Of a DNA stretch of 61,458 bases, positions 8,306 to 15,834 are shown in pieces. The DNA is from Kamptonema sp. UHCC 0994 (GTDB lineage Bacteria > Cyanobacteriota > Cyanobacteriia > Cyanobacteriales > Microcoleaceae), in assembly GCF_029167235.1 (NCBI RefSeq), contig NZ_JARFTR010000046.1:1-61458 (forward strand), written 5' to 3'. The notes under the pieces are model-generated. The model was not told where the DNA came from. It worked only from the letters and a program-made list of their open reading frames with translations, and did no database searches. Numbering within the stretch: position 1 is the stretch's first letter; every line of letters starts with the position of its first letter. The position numbers and the translations under genes were made by a program.

Positions 8306-8872
8306 CTACCCCATCGCCCGCAACAAAGCTTCTTGAAAATCCCTAGCACTTTTAAATGCAATCTCCGGTTATCCACCAACGCCAAATCGATCGCTTTTGC
8401 TCACCCTTTCGGAAGAGAAGGCAAACGTTCGCGTATCGGCACTGTATCGGTTTGCAATACCGCCACAAAAGGGTCTTGATTCTTAGCAAAATTGCGGGGA
8501 AAATACCCCGTTAACATATAATATAAAGAAGCGGCTGCCGCCCACACATCAACCTCTGGCTGAGCGTATTTAAAATTAAGCACTTGTTGGCGCGGCATAA
8601 AACACGGCGTTCCCATGCAATCGCCACTCATAGTTTGCGCCTTCTTCTGGCGTTTGATTTGCTTGCCGCTGTCCGATTTTTTTGCCATTAACAAAAGTGC
8701 CATTTTTACTGCCAAAGTCGCGCACTCGGATATCTGGCGGGTTGATGTCTAGCAAGCAGTGATAGCGAGAAATTGTGCGGTGGTTTTCTTCGCGATTGTT
8801 GGTGAAAACCAGATATTGATAGAAACCCGGTTTCTCAATAAAAGTGCGATCTCTATTGACAAATTTATTCAA
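8306..8872 (-). pseudogene. Decayed FHA - Ser/Thr protein kinase gene
   Basis: Three pieces in different frames read leftward. Piece 1 (8872 to about 8620) holds an FHA-type stretch: SRYHCLLDINPP and DFGSKNGTFVNGKKIG. Piece 2 (about 8640-8401) holds the C-lobe of a Ser/Thr kinase: GTPCFMPRQQVLN, PEVDVWAAAASLYYMLTGYFPR and FVAVLQTDTVPIRERLPSLPKG, then a stop. Piece 3, after a frame change, reads EIAFKSARDFQEALLRAMG and stops at 8306, the usual end of such kinases. The whole N-lobe and the catalytic loop are missing, so an internal deletion plus point damage has inactivated the gene. The first residues (FIEKPGFYQ) come from the palindrome repeat at 8821-8835. Confidence 0.78.
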
Positions 8873-9234
8873 ACAATCTCTCGCAAATGAACTATTTTAT
8901 CCTGATATTCATCATCAAAAGATGCCTCAGCAATAAAAATTAATTGCCGAATATTTTGTCCGATACTTAATTTGGCATTGAGGAGAAAAATGCCTGGTAT
9001 ATGACAACCCTCAGCTAAATGATCTGTCAAATGCACGGGTATGGATTTACGATTATTCGTCACCAATATAAAGTTATATTCCTCGCACCATTTAAGAATT
9101 TCTGGGTCTAAAGTTCCACGACTCGGAGCTTCGGGTTCGCCCACGCACCAAATTATCAAATCGGGATTGCGTGTCAGGATTTCAGCTTTATAGCTAGGAT
9201 CGACATTTTCATCCAACAGATAATTCAGACTCAT
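8869..9234 (-). CDS. DUF5615 PIN-like toxin-type protein
   Basis: 121 residues, MSLNYLLDENVDPSYKAEIL with the acidic DEN motif at the N-terminus, then FILVTNNRKSIPVHLTDHL. This matches DUF5615 (PIN-like, Mut7-C type), often the nuclease partner of a DUF433 protein. The upstream DUF433 gene overlaps it by 26 bp, so the two are translationally coupled. The stop overlaps the ATG that opens the decayed kinase piece. Toxin activity is inferred from the family pairing, not shown. Confidence 0.78.
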   Translation of the reverse strand: MSLNYLLDENVDPSYKAEILTRNPDLIIWCVGEPEAPSRGTLDPEILKWCEEYNFILVTNNRKSIPVHLTDHLAEGCHIPGIFLLNAKLSIGQNIRQLIFIAEASFDDEYQDKIVHLREIV

Positions 9235-9562
9235 TTTTGATTTGTTTAGCTTTTTGTTCCGCTCTCAATTTTTGCAGTCTAGCAATACCAGGTGGAGGAT
9301 TAAGTTCTTGTGCTTTAAGTTGCTGATGACTCCACTCCAACCAATCAGCAATATAGTTACTAACAGCCTCTTTATTATGCAGATAATAAAGGATAGTAGC
9401 ATAAACTTGTTCCAAGTTAAGAGATGGATAAGTTTGAGCGATTTGTTCGGGAGTGCGAGCACGATGAATGAAATCATATAGGATAGTTTCAATCCCGATT
9501 CGCGTTCCTTTAACCCGAATATCATCAGGTCGCTGAAAGTCAAAATAGTCTTCGAGTTGCAT
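9209..9562 (-). CDS. DUF433 domain protein (antitoxin-type)
   Basis: 117 residues. The DUF433 core spans about 1-75: DDIRVKGTRIGIETILYDFIHRARTPEQIAQTYPSLNLEQVYATILYYLHN. This is a winged-helix-like DNA-binding fold frequently paired with DUF5615. The C-terminal half is a charged helical tail (LKAQELNPPPGIARLQKLRAEQKAKQ) and would contact the partner. It is the first gene of the two-gene operon and overlaps the DUF5615 gene by 26 bp. Confidence 0.8.
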   Translation of the reverse strand: MQLEDYFDFQRPDDIRVKGTRIGIETILYDFIHRARTPEQIAQTYPSLNLEQVYATILYYLHNKEAVSNYIADWLEWSHQQLKAQELNPPPGIARLQKLRAEQKAKQIKNESELSVG

Positions 9563-9952
9563 GGGCGAACACTCCTATTTTAAAGTGGTGGAAATCGACT
9601 GGCTAATTAATATTATATCATATCAAAAGGAGAACAGCTATCAATGATTTGCAAATGGAGTCTTAGATTTTCCGGTTTTGTAACAGAACATTAATCAGCA
9701 ACCAATTATGACAAATAAAAATTAAAGGTGTGTCAAGATTATCCCAAGTCTAATGTGGATGATGTACAATAGGAGTAGAATTGTAGCAGGATGCAACTCT
9801 GTTGCCAATCCTGAAGGCAATAGAGCTAGAATTAATACTAGAAACAATTTTTAGCTGGTTGAATTTTAGTTAAGTTAACAAGAGCGATCGCCATACCCCA
9901 GACAGAAGCGCGATCGCGATCTGAAAACAAACCCCTTTTTGGAGAACTATAT
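9563..9952 (+). other. 390-bp non-coding region with a 5' hairpin
   Basis: No gene is seen. A bulged hairpin lies at 9787-9813: CAGGAT-GCAAC, loop TCT, GTTGC-CA-ATCCTG. It is about 140 bases before the PRC-barrel start and could sit in its 5' leader. Two HIP1-type GCGATCGC sites occur near 9884-9918. The ribosome binding site TTGGAGAA precedes the ATG at 9953. Confidence 0.5.
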
Positions 9953-10819
9953 ATGACTACAGCACAACAGGTGATTAAGCGTAGTGATTTCGTCAATCAC
10001 CGAGTCATTGACCGCAAGACTGTGGAAGAGCTAGGTAAAGTCGATCAACTGTGGGTAGATCCTCAATCCCATCACGCGATCGGCTTTACTTGCAAGTCTG
10101 GATTTTTGGGCAATAAGAAACGCTGGTTTGCTTGGTCGCAGGTAGAGACAGTGGGTGACAATATTCTCGTAAATCTTAATCCAGAAGTGCCAGAACTAAA
10201 ACAACCTGAGTTGGCTATGTCTATGATTGGCAATGAGGTGTTGACGGATGGGGGAAATAAGGTAGGTGAGCTGATTGATTACCTCTTCGATGTCAAGACA
10301 GGTAATGTGGTTAATTATTTGTTTAAATCTAGCGGGTGGCGAGGTGTTTTGGATGGGATTTATCTGCTTCAACCCGCAGTTATTTCGAGTACCGGGTCTA
10401 AGCGAGTGATTGTTGGGGAGGCTGCGATCGCAGAACCTCACCATTATACGGACGGACTCAATCAAAAAGTGGGTCAAGCTAGAGATGTGTTGAAAAAAGA
10501 CCTCGACGATACCATCAAGCACGTAGAAGGCGCGAAAGGGGTGGCTCAAAGTTTAGCGGAAAAACTTCAAGAAAAAGCTAAAGTTGTCAAGGAAGCAGCT
10601 CAAGATCAGGCTCAAGTTGTTAGAGAAAAAGCTCAATCTGTTAGAGAAATGGCTCAAGACCAAGCTCAAGTTGTCAAGGAAAAAGCTCAATCTGTCAGAG
10701 AAATGGCTTCTGAAAAAATTGATGAGATCAGAGGTCATCGGGAAGAAATTGCAGCGCCGACTTCTACTGAGGTCATTGAGGAGGCGATCGCATCTCAACC
10801 GCCAAAAGATCCAGAGTAG
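9953..10819 (+). CDS. PRC-barrel protein with LEA-like coiled-coil tail
   Basis: 288 residues. Two PRC-barrel domains: about 8-80 (VIDRKTVEELGKVDQLWVDP) and about 85-165 (MIGNEVLTDGGNKVGELIDYLFD). From about 175 a long charged helix follows with near-identical 22-residue units built on DQAQVVREKAQSVREMAQ. This 11-residue periodicity is like LEA/desiccation proteins. The tail is visible at DNA level as imperfect repeats (about 10560-10710). PRC barrels act in RNA metabolism and photosynthetic reaction centres; this type is common in cyanobacteria, function unknown. A stress role for the tail is inference. Confidence 0.8.
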   Translation: MTTAQQVIKRSDFVNHRVIDRKTVEELGKVDQLWVDPQSHHAIGFTCKSGFLGNKKRWFAWSQVETVGDNILVNLNPEVPELKQPELAMSMIGNEVLTDGGNKVGELIDYLFDVKTGNVVNYLFKSSGWRGVLDGIYLLQPAVISSTGSKRVIVGEAAIAEPHHYTDGLNQKVGQARDVLKKDLDDTIKHVEGAKGVAQSLAEKLQEKAKVVKEAAQDQAQVVREKAQSVREMAQDQAQVVKEKAQSVREMASEKIDEIRGHREEIAAPTSTEVIEEAIASQPPKDPE

Positions 10820-10890
10820 AACTTAATCTCAAGTTCAGGTTGATAACGGGGCAACACGCCCCGTCAAAAGATATCACATCAAGCATTAAA

Positions 10891-11496
10891 ATGACCTACA
10901 CCGCCCAAAAACTTCTAACATTTGAAACATTCTTAGCGCAATATTGTGACAATTCCAGCTATGAACTTGCTGACGGCGAATTAATTGAAATGGAACCCAC
11001 AGGCCCCCACGAAACGGTTAGTGGCAAACTGGCAACTCAAATTGGCATCGCCATTACTACAGAAAAACTCCCTTGGTTTATTCCTCGTACTTGTTTGATT
11101 CGTCCCTTTGCAGATGCCGCTACTGCCCGCCGTCCTGATATTGTTGTGTTAGATGAAACAGTCCTTACCAATGAACCTTTATGGGAAAGAGAACCTGCGA
11201 TCGCACTGGGAAAGTCAATCAAATTGGTGGTAGAAGTTGTTAGCACGAATTGGGAAACAGATTACGCTCGAAAAGTTGAAGAATATGCCTTTCTAGGGAT
11301 TCCTGAATATTGGATAGTTGATTATCGTGGCTTGGGAGGCATGGCTTTTATTGGTAAACCTAAACAACCTACTGTTACTGTTTGTCAACTGATTGACGAA
11401 GATTACAACCAGCAACAATTTCGCCTCGGTCAAACAATTATTTCTCCTCTATTAAAAACCTTGCAAATTCGCCTTGATGATATCCTGCCCCGTTAA
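10891..11496 (+). CDS. Uma2 family (DUF820) restriction-endonuclease-like protein
   Basis: 201 residues from ATG 10891 (MTYTAQKLLTFETFLA); an in-frame TTG at 10840 is less likely. The PD-(D/E)XK-like core is visible: ELADGELIEMEPTGPHE near the start, ARRPDIVVLDE in the middle, then KLVVEVVSTNWETDYARKVEEYAFLGIPEYWIVD. Uma2 genes are present in many copies in cyanobacteria and their biological role is not established. All key acidic positions appear present, unlike the deleted copy at 36762-37037. Confidence 0.87.
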   Translation: MTYTAQKLLTFETFLAQYCDNSSYELADGELIEMEPTGPHETVSGKLATQIGIAITTEKLPWFIPRTCLIRPFADAATARRPDIVVLDETVLTNEPLWEREPAIALGKSIKLVVEVVSTNWETDYARKVEEYAFLGIPEYWIVDYRGLGGMAFIGKPKQPTVTVCQLIDEDYNQQQFRLGQTIISPLLKTLQIRLDDILPR

Positions 11497-11528
11497 AGAA
11501 AGAGGGGGAGCGGGGGAGAAAATTTCCC

Positions 11529-11561
11529 CAATTACCAATTACCAATTACCAATTACCAATT
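11529..11561. repeat. Heptamer tandem repeat (ATTACCA)n
   Basis: About five units of ATTACCA. The last bases overlap the TAA stop (11560-11562 on the minus strand) of the M16 gene to the right. Confidence 0.85.
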
Positions 11562-12846
11562 ATGCAGTTACTACCAATTGATTAACAGCCGCAGCAGGCC
11601 CTACTAAAGAAATATAGGGTTCAGTGAAATATCGGCAAGCAGCTTCCTGAGCAAAATCTGCACTAACAGCAGCAATATCAGTTTGAAACTGCTTGTCAAA
11701 CTCAATTCCTAACCCCAAAATTTCATACCAGCCCAAAATTTGGGCAATTTGAGAATTAGTCTGTTTACCTAAAGCATACTGCCCTAACATCTTATTCTTA
11801 GAAGTTTCCAATTCCTCCTCACTCAATGGGGCCTTAGTTAATCGTTCAACTTCTGATTGCAAACCTTCTAAAGCAATTTGGCTATTCTCAGGAGCCGTAC
11901 CCATATACACCACAAACTGAGAACTGTCAATGCGTGTCGGGTAAAGTGCCGAAACATCATAAGCCAAACCCCGTTTTTCCCGCAATTCCACAAACAAACG
12001 GCTCGAAAGCCCATTTCCTAAGTATGTACTTAGCAACTTCATCGCTGCGTAGTCGGGATGATTCACCTCTGGTGTCAAATAACCTAGCATCACCACTGAC
12101 TGCTGAGTTTCTTGGGGGGTGACAGTGAGGCGGGGTTTAGTGGAGATGTCTATGGTGTGGCGTTTCGCCATCGCTGTAACGCTCAATGTTGGTAGTGGGG
12201 TTGCTGGTGCTTGCCAATCTCCAAAAACCTTAGTAACTAAGGCGATCGCTTCCGAAACTTGAATGCGCCCCACTATAGAGATTACTACATTGTCTGGGCG
12301 GAAATAAGTTTGATGATAGTTTTGAATATCGGCACGGCTCACCTGAGAAACTGTCGCTTCGGTGCCCAGAGTTGAGAAAGCGTAAGGGTGATCTTTGTAC
12401 ATCACTTCTCGCAGTTGCTCGAAGGCGATCGCAAAAGGTTGCTCTAACTGAGAGCGAATTGCCTGCATCGCGATCCGGCGTTCCAATTCTACTTCTGTTT
12501 CTGGGAAAGTCGGCGATCGCAACAATTGTCCGGCTAACTCCAGCATCTCCGCAAAATCAGCCGAAACCGTCTTCAGCGACAGTAAAAAATAATCACTCGA
12601 AGCATCTGCACTCAGCCTTGCACCCACCGACTCTACACGCTCGGCAATTTCCTGGGAAGACAAATGCTTTGTCCCCTTCGTTAGTACCGCCGCCAATAAG
12701 TGAGAAAGTCCAGCCAGGTTGGCTGGTACGCACCTACTACCTGCTCTTAGAAAAATACGAGCTGCAATAATATCGGCTGCGGGATTTTCCGCTGCTAGCA
12801 CGACAATACCGTTGTCTAAAATCCTGCGGTGAATTTCACTGTTCAT
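11560..12846 (-). CDS. M16 family peptidase-like protein lacking the zinc motif
   Basis: 428 residues, normal for the bacterial M16B family. Overall similarity is clear (RAGSRCVPANLAGLSHLLAAVLTKGT; REKRGLAYDVSALY near 300). However, the metal-binding HxxEH motif is replaced by HLLAA (residues 49-53), so this subunit cannot bind the catalytic zinc. In the family such subunits pair with an active partner, here the gene just upstream (12973-14238), and contribute the conserved Arg/Tyr substrate-binding residues. The two genes are separated by 126 bp of AT-rich sequence and are probably co-transcribed. Confidence 0.88.
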   Translation of the reverse strand: MNSEIHRRILDNGIVVLAAENPAADIIAARIFLRAGSRCVPANLAGLSHLLAAVLTKGTKHLSSQEIAERVESVGARLSADASSDYFLLSLKTVSADFAEMLELAGQLLRSPTFPETEVELERRIAMQAIRSQLEQPFAIAFEQLREVMYKDHPYAFSTLGTEATVSQVSRADIQNYHQTYFRPDNVVISIVGRIQVSEAIALVTKVFGDWQAPATPLPTLSVTAMAKRHTIDISTKPRLTVTPQETQQSVVMLGYLTPEVNHPDYAAMKLLSTYLGNGLSSRLFVELREKRGLAYDVSALYPTRIDSSQFVVYMGTAPENSQIALEGLQSEVERLTKAPLSEEELETSKNKMLGQYALGKQTNSQIAQILGWYEILGLGIEFDKQFQTDIAAVSADFAQEAACRYFTEPYISLVGPAAAVNQLVVTA

Positions 12847-12972
12847 TTTTGAGGAAGGGGAAGAATAAGGGAAAGTTTTCAGTTAAAAATTCTTTAACTC
12901 ATTAGGAGAGGCGGAAGAAAATCAACAATTAAAAATATTATTTTTAATTTTTAATTTTTACTTTTTAATCTT

Positions 12973-14238
12973 TCAGAGTGGTTTGACTACCACTGCTGCA
13001 TAGTGAGCAGGAGATAGATATTTTTGAGCTAAGCGCTGGAGTTCTGGTGGTTGAAACCCCTTAATCTTAGCTGGATAGGTGACAGCTAATTCGGCGGTGG
13101 CAATAGTGCTGTAATAGCCATAAAGGCCAGCTAGTTGTCCGGGGGTTTCGGTAGAGAAGGCAAAATCGTTGCACAACTGTCGTTTGCATCGAGCCAGTTC
13201 AGAATCAGAAACTGGGGTTGAAAGCAATTCCCAGACGCGATCGCCGATCCTATCTTCCACTTTTTCAACAAATTCCGGTTCGAGAATTGCACTAATTGTA
13301 AATAAACTCGAATCTTTTTGCAGCGAGAAACTGCTATCGATCGCATGAACCCATTGTAGCTCCTCCCGTAGTTCCCGAACTAAGCGAGATGAGCGCCCGT
13401 CTCCCAGCAGCACCGAGAGCAAGTCTAAACCATAAGCACTCTGCACTTCTTCTATTCCCGGCCCTACCCAAGCCATCATCAACCGTGCTTGCTCTAGTCT
13501 GGGTAAGTAAAGTTCCTCGCGGCGAATTCCCCTGACTGGAGGCTCTATCTCCGGCTTCAGTTTAGGACAATAGCACCTGTCATGGAAGCCATCAAAAGCT
13601 AGACTCACCGCCTCTAGAGCGCGGCTTTGCTCAATTCCCCCCACGATCGCTACTGTCATATTTTCTGGCTGGTAGTGACAGCGATGGAAAGAGCGCATTT
13701 CTTGGGGCGATCGCTCCCAAAGTTGCGCCTCCGTCCCCAACACCGATCGCCTGTAGGGATGGCGATCGTAAGCTATCTCCATCAAAGTTTGGAACGCAAT
13801 CCAGTCTGGATTATCCTGAGCTTGGCGGATTTCCTCAAATACAACATCTCGTTCCAAGTCAAACTCACCATCTGGGATCGCAGCCCGGAGTAGCAACTCT
13901 GCCAATATTTCGGTGACATCTGCAAAATATTCGACCGCAGTAGTGATGAAAAAATGGGCATAGTCGTGGCTTGTAGCTGCATTCGCCATCCCCCCATGAT
14001 TTTCAATCACTTGGTCAAATACACCAGGGCCAACGCGGTCAGTACCTTTGAAAATCATGTGTTCGAGAAAATGCGCCATCCCCGACCAGGGATCGGGTTC
14101 TAAGGTAGCGCCAGCCCTTACCCAAACATCTACCACTGCTACAGGTGTCGCAGGAATGTATTGGTGAATAACGGTTAACCCGTTGTCCAGTTGCGATATA
14201 TGAGCCGGAAATTCTAAAGCAGTGGGGAGTTGAGACAA
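12973..14238 (-). CDS. M16 family zinc peptidase, catalytic subunit
   Basis: 421 residues. The inverted zinc motif HFLEH is present at 56-60 with the distant glutamate in FEEI (about 135-136), so the catalytic site is complete. Other family landmarks are HYQPENMTVAIVGG near 192-206 and GDGRSSRLVRELREE near 285-299. It precedes the zinc-less M16 gene and the two likely form a heterodimer, as in other bacterial M16B pairs. No signal peptide is seen, so a cytoplasmic site is likely. Confidence 0.9.
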   Translation of the reverse strand: MSQLPTALEFPAHISQLDNGLTVIHQYIPATPVAVVDVWVRAGATLEPDPWSGMAHFLEHMIFKGTDRVGPGVFDQVIENHGGMANAATSHDYAHFFITTAVEYFADVTEILAELLLRAAIPDGEFDLERDVVFEEIRQAQDNPDWIAFQTLMEIAYDRHPYRRSVLGTEAQLWERSPQEMRSFHRCHYQPENMTVAIVGGIEQSRALEAVSLAFDGFHDRCYCPKLKPEIEPPVRGIRREELYLPRLEQARLMMAWVGPGIEEVQSAYGLDLLSVLLGDGRSSRLVRELREELQWVHAIDSSFSLQKDSSLFTISAILEPEFVEKVEDRIGDRVWELLSTPVSDSELARCKRQLCNDFAFSTETPGQLAGLYGYYSTIATAELAVTYPAKIKGFQPPELQRLAQKYLSPAHYAAVVVKPL

Positions 14239-14563
14239 TCGGTTTAATCTTAAACTCTACATAACTTCGTCTTCAACTATGGTAGCGCAACGCGATCGCT
14301 GAAGTCAGAATAAATTGATACAGATTAAGATCGGGAGCGATCGTCTTGTGGCTAGGGCTTGCGGCAAGGGGTACAAATGAGAAATCCTGGGTATGAACTT
14401 ACCAGTTAACAGTTAACCGTTAACAATTAACATTTCACTGTTTAATAATACTACCTTCGATTTAGCCTCGATCTGTCGAGAGAAAGAGGTTGTTACCTGA
14501 GAGCTCCCATACGCTAAAAAGTGTACCGATTGAACACTATTTAAGTCGAAGAGGAGAACACAC
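14239..14563. other. 325-bp divergent intergenic region
   Basis: Lies between the leftward M16 gene and the rightward hemerythrin gene, so it should hold both promoters. A short AGTTAAC-type repeat (about 14404-14433) is present. A good Shine-Dalgarno (GAGGAG) precedes the ATG at 14564. No gene is seen. Confidence 0.5.
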
Positions 14564-15595
14564 ATGGTAGCTACACTTGAGGACACTAAACGCCAAGCGA
14601 TCGCAACTAAACTCACAGACATGAAAGCAATGCAAAAGCTGCTGATTGCAAATGAAGAAATGTTTTTGCAGTCTTGTCGCGACTCCAACCTTTGCGATCG
14701 CTTTCGAGATATGCTCGAAGACGATCGCAAAAACATGGGCGTGTTAGAAACCACAATTATTCAGTACGGTGTTCAAGCTGAGCCGAAAGAAACAGCCGTA
14801 AAAATGATTGAAGAAGTTCAGAAACTTATGAAAGGTTCTGAACTCACGCTGTTTGAAAAAGTAGGTCAGCACGAATTGCTGAAGCACAAACAAACAATGA
14901 CTGGACTGTTGATTCATAAAGCTGCTCAAGTAGTTGGTGCTGATGTCGAAGCCGCCATTACTCCCCTGAACACGGTTAACTTTGAAAACCGCGCTCACCA
15001 AGAACAACTCAAAGGTATGCTAGAAGTTCTAGGCGTTCGCGAACTAACAGGAAAAGACCCCGATCAAGGAGTTTGGGCCCGCGTTCAAGATGCAATGGCT
15101 GCTTTAACTGGCGTGATTGGCGGTGGTGTTACTCGCACTAAAGACGAGATGAACATCATCGAAATCATAACAATGGATCACCGCAAAGTAGATGCTCTTT
15201 TCATGCAAATAGCTGCTACCAATGAGCCTCAAAAACTGCAAGAATTCTTCGGTCAACTTTACAAAGACTTAAGCGTTCATGCAGAAGCAGAAGAGCAAGT
15301 TGTCTATCCCGCAGTCCGCAGCTATTACAATAACACCCAAGAGCTGTACGACGAGCAAGCGAAAATGAAGGTAGCGCTAGCTGACATTAAGGCTACTAGC
15401 CCCAGTTCTTCTCAGTTCAAAGCCAAAATTGAACAACTGATGGCTGATGTTAAGGATCACGTCCGTCAAGAAGAAAATGACTTGTTCCCTTACATTCGCC
15501 GCAACTTAAGCGAAGTGCAAATGGAACAAATGGCTACTCAGTTTAAGGAAGCCAAAAACCAGTTACAAAAACAGATGGCTGCCAGCATGAGTTAA
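14564..15595 (+). CDS. Hemerythrin HHE domain protein
   Basis: 343 residues in two helical halves. The N-terminal half (about 1-170) resembles a ferritin-like/DUF-type helical bundle. The C-terminal half (about 195-330) is a hemerythrin-like HHE domain with the iron ligands in ITMDHRKVDALF, LSVHAEAEEQVVYPAV and VKDHVRQEENDLFPYI. Such domains bind a di-iron site and sense or bind oxygen, NO or iron. It is monocistronic: own leader upstream and a strong terminator at 15657-15682. Confidence 0.87.
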   Translation: MVATLEDTKRQAIATKLTDMKAMQKLLIANEEMFLQSCRDSNLCDRFRDMLEDDRKNMGVLETTIIQYGVQAEPKETAVKMIEEVQKLMKGSELTLFEKVGQHELLKHKQTMTGLLIHKAAQVVGADVEAAITPLNTVNFENRAHQEQLKGMLEVLGVRELTGKDPDQGVWARVQDAMAALTGVIGGGVTRTKDEMNIIEIITMDHRKVDALFMQIAATNEPQKLQEFFGQLYKDLSVHAEAEEQVVYPAVRSYYNNTQELYDEQAKMKVALADIKATSPSSSQFKAKIEQLMADVKDHVRQEENDLFPYIRRNLSEVQMEQMATQFKEAKNQLQKQMAASMS

Positions 15596-15656
15596 TTAAG
15601 TAGAAGCTAATCTTAGCTGAATAAAAAAGCATCGGATAGCTAATCTACAACCAATA

Positions 15657-15682
15657 AATCCCACCATCTAAATGGTGGGATT
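15657..15682 (+). terminator. Rho-independent terminator after the hemerythrin gene
   Basis: Perfect 11-bp stem AATCCCACCAT / ATGGTGGGATT with loop CTAA, followed by ATTATTATTATAG. It lies 62 bp after the stop codon. Confidence 0.85.
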
Positions 15683-15757
15683 ATTATTATAGCCGAAGGA
15701 ATAAAGAAGTAATATTAAATTGACCAAGCACTCAGAGTATAGTCTTTGCTATCTAAA

Positions 15758-15794
15758 AAACTGCACCCCCAAAATTAATTTGGAAGTGCAGTTT
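15758..15794 (-). terminator. Terminator-like hairpin after the SdrD-like gene
   Basis: AAACTGCAC (15758-15766) pairs with GTGCAGTTT (15786-15794), with further CCAAA/TTTGG pairing inside. On the minus strand a run of T follows the stem. It lies 41 bp beyond the stop of the leftward gene ending at 15835. Confidence 0.75.
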
Positions 15795-15834
15795 AAAAGC
15801 GTTACTCAAGGCATTGAGCCTTGAATAAAAGTCA

